DNA of 64,000 nucleotides, from positions 237,638 to 301,637 of the forward strand of contig JAUXNX010000016.1 of NCBI GenBank assembly GCA_030682575.1. Reading direction: 5' to 3'. Made by a program: the position numbers and the translations under genes. Position 1 is the stretch's first letter. Every line of letters starts with the position of its first letter. This DNA is from Gammaproteobacteria bacterium (GTDB lineage: Bacteria; Pseudomonadota; Gammaproteobacteria; Pseudomonadales; Pseudohongiellaceae). The notes under the pieces were generated by a model. That model was not told the DNA's origin. It searched no databases and saw only the letters and a list, made by a program, of their open reading frames with translations. Shown piece after piece: positions 15,346-24,525 of this stretch.

Positions 15346-17241
15346 CTACTCGTTATGCAGATAGGCATAAATGTCTTCTGCCAGCTTTTTACTGATGCCT
15401 GTCACTTTTGCCAACTGATCCTCACTGGCGCGCTGGACCTCCTGTTGACCACCAAAGTGCTTCAACAGTTCCCGGCGCCGCTTGGGGCCCAACCCGGGAA
15501 TCTGTTCCAGCAGAGATTTGTTGCGCGTTTTTGCACGGCGCTGACGGTGCCCGGTGATGGCAAAACGATGCGCCTCGTCGCGGATCTGCTGCAGCAGATG
15601 CAGTGCAGTGGACTCGGTGGGCAACACAATCTCCTTCACGCTGTCACCCGTGGAGAGAAACAGGGTCTCCTGCCCTGCCCTGCGGCTGATGCCCTTGGCT
15701 ATACCGATCAGCATCACACTGGCCAGTTGGCATTCATCAATCACACGTCGCGCCTGAGCGAGCTGCCCTTTGCCACCATCGATCAGAAGGATATCGGGCA
15801 CCTTGGCACCTTCAACGGTTTCCGCAGCCTCTTTGGCCACTCGCGCATAGCGTCTGCTCAGTGCCTGGTCCATCGCGGCATAATCATCACCACCAGTAAT
15901 GCCCTCGATGTTGAAGCGACGATAATCGCTCTTCAATGGCCCGTTGACATCGAATACCACACAGGATGCCACAGGGCTTTCACCGGAGGTATGACTAATG
16001 TCAAAGCACTCTATGCGCTGCGGCATGGCATCCAGACCCAAGGCCTGTTGCAGTTGTTCAAAACGTTGCTGCACGTTCTGCTTGTTGCTGACGAAACTCT
16101 GCAGACTCTGCTGTGCATTCGTCACCGCCATTGCAAGCCACTTGGCACGGTGGCCGCGCACTGCGCTGCTGATCTTCACTACTTTTTGTGCGTGGTAACC
16201 GAGTCCATCGGCAAGTGCCTTTGCTTCTTCTATCGCCGGATGAATAATGAGTTCGCGTGGAATATTCGCCGCATTGTCTTCCTGCAGGTAATAACTCGCG
16301 ATGAATGCAGAGAGCAGCGCGCTCTCTGAGCCGGCGAGCTTGTCGCGGGGAAAGAAGCTCTTGCTGCCGATCAGGCGGCCACCACGAATCACGATCAAAT
16401 GTACGCAGGCGTATGCAGCCGTGAGTGATGCTGCCAACACATCCGCATCACTGCCCTGATCAGAGATGTATTGTTGCTCGTGAATGCGGCGCAAATCGAT
16501 GATCTGATCGCGAATGACAGCAGCGCGTTCAAACTCCATTGCCTCCGCCTTGTTTTCCATCTTTTGCGTCAGCTCCTTGATGAGTGTGTCGCTTTTGCCG
16601 TTCAGGAACAGCGTTGAATAGTGCACGTCCTGCGCATAATCCTCTGGCGAAATCAGCCCGACGCATGGGCCGGTGCAGCGCTCGATCTGATATTGCAGAC
16701 ATGGCCGCGAGCGATTGCGGAAATAGCTGTCCTCGCACTGCCGCACACGAAATACTTTCTGCAGAATGGTCAGACTCTCCCGCACTGCACTGGCACTCGG
16801 GTAGGGACCGAAGAAGGTCGCATCACGCTTCTTGCTGCCACGATAGAACGCCAGACGCGGATATTCATCCTTGTTGGTGAGCATGATGTAGGGGTAGGTC
16901 TTGTCGTCGCGCAACTCAATGTTGTAAGGCGGGCGGTGCTGCTTGATGAGATTCTGTTCCAGCAGCAGGGCTTCGGTTTCGTTGCTGGTGATGGTGACTT
17001 CAATGGCGGCGATGCGCGCCACCAGCGCCATCGTCTTGGTGTCGAGCCCGGACGCACGGAAATAATTGCCAACACGTTTCTTCAGGTTCTTTGCCTTGCC
17101 GACATAGAGAATTCCGCCCGTATCATCGAACATGCGGTACACACCGGGGCGTGTACTCAGGCTCGCGATAAGGGCTTTGGGATCAAGGCGCGGAAGATTA
17201 TTCGTAGGTAATTCTGGAGGTGTCGGCATCGCTGAGACCAT
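15346..17241 (-). CDS. uvrC: UvrABC excinuclease subunit C
   Basis: A 631-residue nucleotide-excision-repair nuclease that makes both incisions around a UvrB-marked lesion. The GIY-YIG domain is at residues 30 to 110 (RPGVYRMFDDTGGILYVGKAKNLKKRV). The UVR motif is near 210 to 245 (KMENKAEAMEFERAAVIRDQI). The RNase-H-like second nuclease lies at about 380 to 540 (ECFDISHTSGESPVASCVVF, DILLIDGGKGQL), and the C-terminal helix-hairpin-helix pair (PGLGPKRRRELLKHFGG) ends the protein. It overlaps the 3' end of the response regulator; starts at 17241 and 17229 are both possible. Confidence 0.97.
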   Translation of the reverse strand: MVSAMPTPPELPTNNLPRLDPKALIASLSTRPGVYRMFDDTGGILYVGKAKNLKKRVGNYFRASGLDTKTMALVARIAAIEVTITSNETEALLLEQNLIKQHRPPYNIELRDDKTYPYIMLTNKDEYPRLAFYRGSKKRDATFFGPYPSASAVRESLTILQKVFRVRQCEDSYFRNRSRPCLQYQIERCTGPCVGLISPEDYAQDVHYSTLFLNGKSDTLIKELTQKMENKAEAMEFERAAVIRDQIIDLRRIHEQQYISDQGSDADVLAASLTAAYACVHLIVIRGGRLIGSKSFFPRDKLAGSESALLSAFIASYYLQEDNAANIPRELIIHPAIEEAKALADGLGYHAQKVVKISSAVRGHRAKWLAMAVTNAQQSLQSFVSNKQNVQQRFEQLQQALGLDAMPQRIECFDISHTSGESPVASCVVFDVNGPLKSDYRRFNIEGITGGDDYAAMDQALSRRYARVAKEAAETVEGAKVPDILLIDGGKGQLAQARRVIDECQLASVMLIGIAKGISRRAGQETLFLSTGDSVKEIVLPTESTALHLLQQIRDEAHRFAITGHRQRRAKTRNKSLLEQIPGLGPKRRRELLKHFGGQQEVQRASEDQLAKVTGISKKLAEDIYAYLHNE

Positions 17242-17887
17242 GCTTGACAGCGAGGATCGTCAATTCCACGTCACTGCTGAGACCCAACTTCTCGAAGATC
17301 CGGTAACGGTAGCTGTAGACCGTCTTCGGGCTTAGGTGAAGCTGATCGGAAATCTTGTTGATCTTGTGGCAATCAATGAGCATCAGTGCCACCTGCAATT
17401 CGCGCTCGGACAGAGCGCCGAATGGGGTCTTCTGTGCTTCCAGATCAAAGGGATTGAGTGCCAGACGTGTCGCAATGCGCTGGGTAATGAAACGCTCGCC
17501 GCTGTGTACCAGACGGATCGCCAGCAACATCTCTTGAACAGAGACGCACTTGGTAATGAAGCCAACAGCTCCTGCACGCAACATGCGCGTAGGGATCAAT
17601 CCCACTTCGAGAGCGGAAATCGCAATGACGCGCATACCTGGATAGGCACGCATGATTCGCTGCGTGGCATCCACACCGCCAATGCCGGACATCTTCACAT
17701 CCATCAGAATGACGTCGGGGATCACGGATGCAAGCTTCTCGATGGCATCCTCGCCTGACTCTGCCAGGGACACCACTTCCATATCGGGCTCATCGTCGAT
17801 TATCCGGGCAAGGCCGCAGCGAACCAGCTCGTGATCATCCACAAGCATGACACGAATCTGTGCAGGGTTGTCAGAAGGCAGCATCAT
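17198..17887 (-). CDS. gacA: GacA/UvrY-type LuxR-family response regulator
   Basis: The 229-residue response regulator has a receiver domain with acidic pair D17/D18, phosphoacceptor D63 (VILMDVKMSG) and conserved Lys in GFITKC, then a LuxR-type helix-turn-helix (about 160 to 215: LSERELQVALMLIDCHKINKISDQLHLSPKTVYSYRYRIFEKLG). In gammaproteobacteria GacA/UvrY answers GacS/BarA and drives CsrB/RsmY-type small RNA synthesis. Adjacency and overlap with uvrC is a classic feature of this orthologue. No sensor kinase is nearby, as usual. Confidence 0.93.
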   Translation of the reverse strand: MMLPSDNPAQIRVMLVDDHELVRCGLARIIDDEPDMEVVSLAESGEDAIEKLASVIPDVILMDVKMSGIGGVDATQRIMRAYPGMRVIAISALEVGLIPTRMLRAGAVGFITKCVSVQEMLLAIRLVHSGERFITQRIATRLALNPFDLEAQKTPFGALSERELQVALMLIDCHKINKISDQLHLSPKTVYSYRYRIFEKLGLSSDVELTILAVKHGLSDADTSRITYE

Positions 17888-18003
17888 GTTTCATCTCTTC
17901 GGGCTATGGAGGAAATACCACCAGTTACGTGAATCAGGTTTTACCACAGCAGCTGAGGCAAGTACATCGGCACAGCTGATGCCCCAGCACTGTGATTAAT
18001 GGA

Positions 18004-19050
18004 TCAAGCGCTGGATCGGGGTGGAATCCATTGCACCTCCAGCTCCAGTTGAATGCCAAATTGCTGAGCGACAGTGAACATGATCTGCTCGGCCAGTGCA
18101 AGGATATCGGCAGCACTGGCATCGCCATGATTGACCAGCACCAGCGGCTGTTGCTGATAGACACCCGCCTGACCAAACTTGCGCCCCTTCCAGCCGGTTT
18201 TTTCGATCAACCAGGCTGCAGGTACCTTGACCCAATTCGAAACGCTGTTGCGGTCATTGTCGACAGCCACTGGAAACGAAGGCAAGTCCGGCCAGTCCTG
18301 CAAAACCTTCGCGAAAGCCTCCCTGTTGATGACTGGATTCTTGAAGAAACTGCCGGCATTGCCAAGCACTGTCGGATCAGGCAGCTTGCTCCGCCTTATT
18401 GCACAAACCGCATCGAATACCTGCTGCGGCGTCGGGTCAGCAATGCCCGACAGCGCCTGCGCCAGTGCCGCATAACCGAGATTTATACAAGGACTCCGGT
18501 GCAGACGGAACGTCACCGAGAGGATGATTTTCCTGCGATGCAAATTGTGTTTGAAGATGCTGTCGCGATAACCGAATTCGCACTGCGTGCAAGTCAATGT
18601 TTCAATCACACCAGTCACTGCATCGAGAACTTCCACATCCGTGATCAGTTCCTTTACTTCAACACCGTAGGCGCCGATATTCTGAATTGGAGCAGCACCG
18701 ACGCAGCCCGGAATCAGCGCCAGATTTTCCAGCCCATGCAAACTGGCATGCAGACAATATTCAACGAAACCGTGCCAACTCTCTCCGCTTGCCGCTCGCA
18801 CCCATACTGCTTCTGCAGTTTCGGCAACAATGTCGATACCACGATTGGTCATGTGCACGATGACGCCGGGATAGTCCTTGCGGAACAGCACATTGCTACC
18901 ACCGCCAAGCACCATCAGTGGCAGATTTCTTGCCCTGGCAAACTGCAACGCATCACGCAACTCCTGCACATCGGTAATCGCACAGAAGTAGCGAGCGCGA
19001 GCACTCAACTTGAAGGTGTTATGTGCTTGCAGATCGAAATATTCCTGCAT
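18004..19050 (-). CDS. murB: UDP-N-acetylenolpyruvoylglucosamine reductase
   Basis: A 348-residue FAD enzyme that reduces UDP-GlcNAc-enolpyruvate to UDP-N-acetylmuramate in peptidoglycan precursor synthesis. The FAD-binding domain contains VLGGGSNVLF (about 47 to 56), IPGCVGAAPIQNIGAYGVE (about 113 to 131) and SVTFRLHR. The C-terminal substrate domain includes GNAGSFFKNPVI (about 229 to 240) with the catalytic Ser, and AAWLIEKTGWKG. Length and the Y-loop region indicate a type I enzyme. The start lies 3 bases after the phosphatase stop. Confidence 0.96.
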   Translation of the reverse strand: MQEYFDLQAHNTFKLSARARYFCAITDVQELRDALQFARARNLPLMVLGGGSNVLFRKDYPGVIVHMTNRGIDIVAETAEAVWVRAASGESWHGFVEYCLHASLHGLENLALIPGCVGAAPIQNIGAYGVEVKELITDVEVLDAVTGVIETLTCTQCEFGYRDSIFKHNLHRRKIILSVTFRLHRSPCINLGYAALAQALSGIADPTPQQVFDAVCAIRRSKLPDPTVLGNAGSFFKNPVINREAFAKVLQDWPDLPSFPVAVDNDRNSVSNWVKVPAAWLIEKTGWKGRKFGQAGVYQQQPLVLVNHGDASAADILALAEQIMFTVAQQFGIQLELEVQWIPPRSSA

Positions 19051-19053
19051 GGC

Positions 19054-19548
19054 TTATCCGTTCAGATCATGAGTCTTGATATGTTCCAGCAGCGCATTAC
19101 TCGCCTCTTCCACCAGATTGAGGACCAGTTCGAAGGCATCCCCTTTACCGTAGTATGGATCAGGTACCGCGCTGTAATTGTTGTCAGCAAAATCCATCAA
19201 CAGCTTCAGTTTGTGGCGAAACGGTTTGGGGCAAAGTGTCGTCAGGTCACGCAGGTTGTTGTCATCCATGGCGAGAATGTAGTCGAACCTTTCAAAGTCT
19301 TCAGCTTGCACTTGTCGCGCGCGCAGTCCACCCAGGCTGTAACCGCGCCGTTTGGCGGCAGTGCGAGCGCGCTTGTCAGGCTTTTCACCAACGTGATAGT
19401 CACCTGTACCGGCTGAATCCACCTTGATGATTTCCTCGAGGCCCGCACTCTCAATGCGATGCTGGAATACGCCATGGGCTGTCGGTGATCGACAGATATT
19501 GCCAAGACACACCATCAACACACGGACTTTTTTCTTCTTCCCACCCAC
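19054..19548 (-). CDS. Low-molecular-weight protein-tyrosine phosphatase
   Basis: A 164-residue cytoplasmic phosphatase with the C-x5-R-S P-loop (C14 to R20, VCLGNICRSP) and the general-acid DPYYG motif near residue 130 (VPDPYYGKGDAF). A basic KKKK stretch precedes the first strand. Low-Mr phosphatases act on tyrosine kinases in polysaccharide export (Wzb-like) or on other phosphoproteins; the target here is unknown. The pairing with kdsB and murB matches the Pseudomonas ptpA locus. Confidence 0.92.
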   Translation of the reverse strand: MGGKKKKVRVLMVCLGNICRSPTAHGVFQHRIESAGLEEIIKVDSAGTGDYHVGEKPDKRARTAAKRRGYSLGGLRARQVQAEDFERFDYILAMDDNNLRDLTTLCPKPFRHKLKLLMDFADNNYSAVPDPYYGKGDAFELVLNLVEEASNALLEHIKTHDLNG

Positions 19549-19560
19549 GCGATACTTCCT

Positions 19561-20328
19561 CTATGGTCTTTTACTCGCGAGCAAATAGTGGCGAACAGCC
19601 TCCAGATCTTCCGGAGTATCGACACCTCCGGGCATTTTTTCGCTGGCGCGCCCCATATGAATACGCACACCATGACTCATCGCACGTAATTGCTCCAGGC
19701 GTTCCGAAATTTCCAGTTCAACTTGTGACCATGTCACATACTGATTGAGTGTAGCGACGCGATAGGCATAGATGCCAATGTGCCGCTTGCCAAAAACTCC
19801 AGACACAGTAGTGGTGCCGGTCACTGTATCCACCGCGCGCCATGGCACTGGCGAGCGACTGAAATACAGCGCAAAACCCTGCAGATCGGTAACCACTTTC
19901 ACTGCGTTGGGATTGCGGAATTCCTCTTCATTTTCGATATCTTCATAGAGGGATGCGATGCCCGCAGCGGGATTCTCATGCAGATTGATGGCCACCTGAT
20001 TGATTGCCACTGGCGGTATCAGAGGTTCGTCACCCTGCACATTGACGACAATCTCGTTCTCCTCCAGGGCCAACTGTGCAGCCACCTCTTGAATACGATC
20101 CGTGCCGGATTGATGGGTTGGCAGTGTCATGCATACGTTGTCAGTAAAATGTATCGCAGCGTCGCGAATGCGTTTGTCATCTGTGGCGATGTAAACCGCG
20201 CGCGCATCACTCAGCAATGCTCTCTCATATACATGCTGCAGCATTGGCTTGCCCGCGATGTCGAGTAGCGGCTTGCCAGGCAGACGCGTGGAAGCATAGC
20301 GGGCTGGAATGACGACAACGAAAGACAT
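19561..20328 (-). CDS. kdsB: 3-deoxy-manno-octulosonate cytidylyltransferase (CMP-Kdo synthetase)
   Basis: The 255-residue enzyme activates Kdo with CTP for LPS inner core synthesis. Motifs are [19 protein letters not shown] at the N-terminus (nucleotide binding), the YIATDD motif near residue 50, NVQGDEPLI near 100, and [12 protein letters not shown] at the C-terminus. The start overlaps the stop of the upstream small gene by one base, indicating coupled expression. Confidence 0.97.
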   Translation of the reverse strand: MSFVVVIPARYASTRLPGKPLLDIAGKPMLQHVYERALLSDARAVYIATDDKRIRDAAIHFTDNVCMTLPTHQSGTDRIQEVAAQLALEENEIVVNVQGDEPLIPPVAINQVAINLHENPAAGIASLYEDIENEEEFRNPNAVKVVTDLQGFALYFSRSPVPWRAVDTVTGTTTVSGVFGKRHIGIYAYRVATLNQYVTWSQVELEISERLEQLRAMSHGVRIHMGRASEKMPGGVDTPEDLEAVRHYLLASKRP

Positions 20329-20513
20329 CAGCGTTTCTCCCTCTCCTCGGCAGTCAGCGCTCTGGCCTCGGACTCCAGCATGACCGGAATACCATCGCGT
20401 ATGGGAAACGCCACTGCGTCTCCGAAGCAGATAAGTTCTGCAGCGGTGCGATCGTGTTTCAACGGTCCCTTGCAGATGGGGCAGGCAAGAATGGTCAACA
20501 GTTTTTGGTCCAT
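20328..20513 (-). CDS. Trm112 family protein (YcaR-like)
   Basis: A 61-residue Trm112/UPF0434 protein. It opens [18 protein letters not shown] with one CPxC pair, has a second loop [25 protein letters not shown], and ends charged. Bacterial homologues sit between lpxK and kdsB. The role is unproven; eukaryotic Trm112 activates methyltransferases. The second Cys pair of the longer family members is reduced to a single Cys. Confidence 0.9.
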   Translation of the reverse strand: MDQKLLTILACPICKGPLKHDRTAAELICFGDAVAFPIRDGIPVMLESEARALTAEEREKR

Positions 20514-20525
20514 GGTAATTTCCTC

Positions 20526-21545
20526 TTACGTTAATCTGACAGTGGCAACTTTTCCACGAATGTCAGTGAGCAGCCGTTGACGAAAATCTTCAGACAGCTC
20601 GGCCTCTATGGCGAGATACCAACAGTCGGCCTCGGCGAAACTTTTACACTTCACTGCATCCTTGTATGTCATCACGATGGTATGTCCAGCGGCAAAGCGC
20701 AGATCATCAGCAGTAAACCGATAGTGGTCAGGAAACGGGTGACAGAGTGGCGAAAATCCCAACCCCTGCACGGTTCTGAAAAATCGCTGAGGATTGCCGA
20801 TGCCCGCAATTGCATGCACATTGCCTGTCGCAGTCACTGGCAACGCGTTCAATGCCACTTTTTCACCGCTGCGCAGATTCACCCAGCCCGTCGGTTGCAA
20901 ATGCATGGAAGCTGTCTCAGTCGATCCGAGCGTATCCTTCGCATCATTGCAATCGCCGTTGATGACAATGTAATCCACTTCCTGCAATCTTGACGCTGGT
21001 TCACGTAGAGGTCCGGCAGGAAGACAAAGCCCATTGCCCAGCAGACGCTCCCCATCGATCAGCACAATTTCCAACGCTCTGGCCATGGCATAATGTTGCA
21101 ATCCATCATCGCTGATGATGACATCACAGGATTGCTGTTGCCGCAGAGCTTCGATCGCACGCACTCGATTGCTGTCCACCAGCACGGGACAACTGACGCA
21201 GCGACTAATCATGATCGCCTCATCGCCCGCTTCCTCTACCGAGGATGTTTCGGTGACCAGAAAGGGATGGCGCGGCGGGTTACCGCCATAGCCTCGTGTA
21301 ATGATCGCTGGGCGCAAACCATGTTCCTGCAGCAGTTTGACGAGCGCAATCACGAACGGACTCTTGCCCGTGCCCCCCACCGTAATATTGCCAACGACGA
21401 TCACGGGAGGCGATCCTGCCACTGTTGTACGAGTCCGTTCAAGACGCCTGCGGCGCTGACGCGCCAACAAAACAAATAACAACGAGAGAGGCCACAGAAG
21501 CCAGAGCCAGGCACGTTTCTTATACCAGGCGTCAACAATGGACAT
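20526..21545 (-). CDS. lpxK: Tetraacyldisaccharide 4'-kinase
   Basis: A 339-residue inner-membrane-associated kinase that phosphorylates the 4' position of the lipid A disaccharide precursor. The Walker A motif is [14 protein letters not shown] (about residues 51 to 64), with RGYGG at about 85 and the [20 protein letters not shown] motif near 145. A membrane helix lies at residues 13 to 30. The start overlaps the msbA stop by one base, coupling lipid A completion with its flipping. Confidence 0.96.
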   Translation of the reverse strand: MSIVDAWYKKRAWLWLLWPLSLLFVLLARQRRRRLERTRTTVAGSPPVIVVGNITVGGTGKSPFVIALVKLLQEHGLRPAIITRGYGGNPPRHPFLVTETSSVEEAGDEAIMISRCVSCPVLVDSNRVRAIEALRQQQSCDVIISDDGLQHYAMARALEIVLIDGERLLGNGLCLPAGPLREPASRLQEVDYIVINGDCNDAKDTLGSTETASMHLQPTGWVNLRSGEKVALNALPVTATGNVHAIAGIGNPQRFFRTVQGLGFSPLCHPFPDHYRFTADDLRFAAGHTIVMTYKDAVKCKSFAEADCWYLAIEAELSEDFRQRLLTDIRGKVATVRLT

Positions 21546-23305
21546 CAGATATCCTGTACCGGTTCGGAGAACTGAATTCTGTGCAGTCCGGCATAGTGTC
21601 CCTTCAGTGCCAGGAGTTCCTGATGAGTGCCGGACTCGACAATACGCCCCTTGTCCATCACCAGAATAAGATCAGCGTTCTCGATTGTGGAGAGACGGTG
21701 CGCAATCACGAAAGTTGTGCGTCCCTCCATAAGCGTGCTCAGCGCCTGCTGAATGTGCTGCTCCGATTCGGAATCGAGTGCAGAGGTCGCTTCATCCAGC
21801 ACGAGAATCGGCGCATCCTTGAGGAAGGCACGGGCAATGGCAACACGCTGACGCTGACCACCGGAGAGCATCAATCCCGCATCACCGACAATGGAGTGAA
21901 TTCCATTGTCGAGCTTTTCAATGAACTCCATTGCGTGAGCGTTTTTGGCCACCGCAATGATGTCCTCATCGCTGACTGTGCCCTGATTGCCGTAGGCGAT
22001 GTTCTCTGCAACGGTGCCTTCGAAAAGCACCACATCCTGACTCACCACCGCAATCTGTTCACGCAGATTACGCAGCGTGTATTCCTGTACCGGCACGCCA
22101 TCAATCTTCAGCACGCCGGAATCGACATCGTAGAAACGTGGCAACAGGCTGACAAGAGTAGATTTTCCGCTGCCGGATTTTCCTACCAGAGCCACACTCT
22201 GCCCAGGCTTGACGTGCAGGTTGATATTGGAGAGTACCGCTTCGCCCTCTTTATAACTGAAGCTGACATCTTCGAACTGTACTTCGCCGCGCACTCTCTC
22301 CACTACATGCGTACCAGTGTCTTTTTCCTTGGTCTCATCGAGCAGAGAGAAGATACTGTCGGCGGCGGAGATACCGCGCTGCACCACGGAATTGATCTGG
22401 GACAGCTGACGAATCGGCTTTGCAAGCAATCCTGCGATGGTCAGAAATGTCACGAAGTCTCCAGCAGTAGCACTGGCAAAAATCTCCGGCGACATGGCAA
22501 ACCAGATCAGTACCGCCATCGCGAGACTGACCAGCAACTGAATCGTTGGAATGGCAACGGACTGGGTGCCGACCATCTTCATGTTCTGACGACGATTGCG
22601 TTCACTTGCGCGACCAAAGCGGGCGAGCACATAGTCGCGAGCGTTGAACGTGCGCACCACACGCTGTCCCTTGATCGACTCGTTGGTGATCTGAGTAACG
22701 TCACCCATGGAGTTCTGCATCTGTGCACTGTAGCGACGAAACTTTGAAGAAGCCAATGACACGACCAGCGCAACGCATGGCGCCATGATCAGGAATACCA
22801 GACTGAGGCGCCAATTGCTCCAGAACAGCGCCGCGAGGAGCCCCACTACCGTGAGACCTTCCCGAAAAATTACCGTGACGGCATTGGTTGCAGCACCACT
22901 GATCTGCGCCACATCATAAGTGACCTTGGAAACGAGCCTGCCTGCAGTGCTGTTGTCGTAGTAGCGTACAGGCAGATCGAGCAGTTGGGTCATGATGTCG
23001 CAGCGCAGTTTATGCACGATATGGTTGGCGATGTACTCCAGCGAATAACCGCCCATGAATCCGCCAATACCTCGCACGATCACGATCACCACGCACAGGA
23101 TAGCGCTGATATTGCGTGCGTCAGGATTCTTGGCAGTGACCTGATCCACTGTCCAGCCAAGCCACTCTGCCGTTGCCACACCGGTCATGGAGAAAATGGC
23201 GTAACCGATCAGACTTATGATGAACACAAAGCGATGCGGCCGCACATAGGTCAGCAGCCGTTTGTACAGATCCCATCCCTTCTTGTCGACGCGTTGTCTT
23301 GTCAT
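21545..23305 (-). CDS. msbA: Lipid A export ABC transporter MsbA
   Basis: The 586-residue half-transporter flips lipid A-core across the inner membrane. The N-terminal transmembrane domain has six helices (about residues 25 to 310). The nucleotide-binding domain carries Walker A GKSGSGKST, the signature [14 protein letters not shown], Walker B ILVLDEATSALD and the H-loop IAHRLST. Length equals that of E. coli MsbA. It is first in a lipid A run msbA-lpxK-Trm112-kdsB. Confidence 0.95.
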   Translation of the reverse strand: MTRQRVDKKGWDLYKRLLTYVRPHRFVFIISLIGYAIFSMTGVATAEWLGWTVDQVTAKNPDARNISAILCVVIVIVRGIGGFMGGYSLEYIANHIVHKLRCDIMTQLLDLPVRYYDNSTAGRLVSKVTYDVAQISGAATNAVTVIFREGLTVVGLLAALFWSNWRLSLVFLIMAPCVALVVSLASSKFRRYSAQMQNSMGDVTQITNESIKGQRVVRTFNARDYVLARFGRASERNRRQNMKMVGTQSVAIPTIQLLVSLAMAVLIWFAMSPEIFASATAGDFVTFLTIAGLLAKPIRQLSQINSVVQRGISAADSIFSLLDETKEKDTGTHVVERVRGEVQFEDVSFSYKEGEAVLSNINLHVKPGQSVALVGKSGSGKSTLVSLLPRFYDVDSGVLKIDGVPVQEYTLRNLREQIAVVSQDVVLFEGTVAENIAYGNQGTVSDEDIIAVAKNAHAMEFIEKLDNGIHSIVGDAGLMLSGGQRQRVAIARAFLKDAPILVLDEATSALDSESEQHIQQALSTLMEGRTTFVIAHRLSTIENADLILVMDKGRIVESGTHQELLALKGHYAGLHRIQFSEPVQDI

Positions 23306-23381
23306 GCTGTGGTCTGTTTTCTCTTTTCAGTCAGTGCAGCGCAAAACACGCGACGCACGCTAGGGTTGAGTTACGAAGATA

Positions 23382-23804
23382 TCAGTTGTCATCAGCCGGT
23401 TGGCGCGTGGCAATACTGAGTCGGCTGAAGCCGGATTTCCCGATGGCGTCCATAGCCGTCACGACAGCCTGGTGGGTCGCTGCCGCATCTGCGATCAACA
23501 GCAATGCCACATCACGATTACCTTGCGTGACTTCCTCCAACGCACTCATCAACGTGCTCAGTTCAGAATTCACCAATGCTCTGCCGTCGATTGCGTAGCT
23601 GCCATTCTGGCTGACAGATATTTCGATCTGCTCGCTGGTCTGCTGCACTGGTTCACCATCAGCTTCGGGCAGATTGACGGCGAGGCGTGTCTCGCGGGTA
23701 AAGGTTGTAGAGACCATGAAGAAAATCAGCAGCAGAAAAACCACATCGATGAGCGGTGTCAGATTGATCGACAACTCCTCGGTTATGCGGCGCTGAAACT
23801 TCAC
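23382..23804 (-). CDS. exbD: ExbD/TolR-type biopolymer transport protein
   Basis: A 140-residue protein with one N-terminal membrane helix containing the functional Asp (LTPLIDVVFLLLIFFMVSTTF, about residues 16 to 36) and a periplasmic domain. It partners with the adjacent ExbB-type protein to use the proton gradient for TonB-like or lipid-related transport. The two genes overlap by four bases. In pseudomonads the pair precedes lpxK in the same order; no TonB gene is near. Confidence 0.93.
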   Translation of the reverse strand: MKFQRRITEELSINLTPLIDVVFLLLIFFMVSTTFTRETRLAVNLPEADGEPVQQTSEQIEISVSQNGSYAIDGRALVNSELSTLMSALEEVTQGNRDVALLLIADAAATHQAVVTAMDAIGKSGFSRLSIATRQPADDN

Positions 23805-24436
23805 TGGTTTCCGATCTCTTTGACTTCCACGCGGCGGTCACTGTGCAGCGCATCGACGAGCTTGATGGATTCCTGCTCCAGACTGAGCACCAAAGAGTCG
23901 ACACGGCGCATGAACATACGGTGGAACATGAAAGTGGGAATAGCGACACTCAGGCCTGCTGCTGTCGTGATCAGTGCCTGCGAGATGCCACCCGCCAGCG
24001 CATTGGCGTTGCCAGTACCTTGCATCATGATTTCAGTAAAGACATCGATCATTCCGATCACAGTGCCGAGCAGTCCCAACAATGGTGTGATGGCCGCAAT
24101 GGTGCCCAATGCACTCAGATAACGTTCCATGTCGTGGATAACCTGACTCGCCGCCTGTTCGATGCTGACAGTCATGGCGGCACGGCCATACTTTGAATTC
24201 ACCAGCCCTGCCGCGAGAATCTGTCCCAGCGGAGAAGCGAGGCGCAGCTCGCGCAACCGTGCCGCGTCAAGCTCATTGTTCTTGATCCAGGTCCAGACCT
24301 GGCCGAGGGTGTAACGGGGGGATATCCGTGCCGCGCTGAGCGTCCAGAATCGTTCGATGACGATGGCTATCGCGACGATGGAACACAGAATGATCGGCAG
24401 CATCAGCCAACCGCCAGCCTTGACTATTTCAACCAC
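23801..24436 (-). CDS. exbB: MotA/TolQ/ExbB proton channel family protein
   Basis: A 211-residue inner membrane protein with three membrane helices (about 11 to 30, 110 to 135, 155 to 178) and the conserved family motif TPLLGLLGTVIGMIDVF. It forms the proton channel with ExbD. The cytoplasmic loop between helices 1 and 2 holds the long charged segment. It is the first gene of the exbBD pair. Confidence 0.94.
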   Translation of the reverse strand: MVEIVKAGGWLMLPIILCSIVAIAIVIERFWTLSAARISPRYTLGQVWTWIKNNELDAARLRELRLASPLGQILAAGLVNSKYGRAAMTVSIEQAASQVIHDMERYLSALGTIAAITPLLGLLGTVIGMIDVFTEIMMQGTGNANALAGGISQALITTAAGLSVAIPTFMFHRMFMRRVDSLVLSLEQESIKLVDALHSDRRVEVKEIGNQ

Positions 24437-24525
24437 AGTTTACCTCCCGGAATGACGGCGGCTACTTTACCATACTCGGACTCCGGCCCGTGAGCGCGAG
24501 TTGCCGCATCTCCCTTCCACAACGG

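Noticed and set aside
15313..16329. Long + strand open frame opposite uvrC
   Set aside because: Shadow of the uvrC coding strand; no family features and unusual composition rich in His, Gln and Cys.
17992..19416. Long + strand open frame opposite murB and the phosphatase gene
   Set aside because: It spans two clearly coding genes on the other strand, has no ribosome binding site and no domain.
21425..22747. 440-codon + strand frame opposite lpxK and msbA
   Set aside because: Antisense shadow across a gene junction on the opposite strand.
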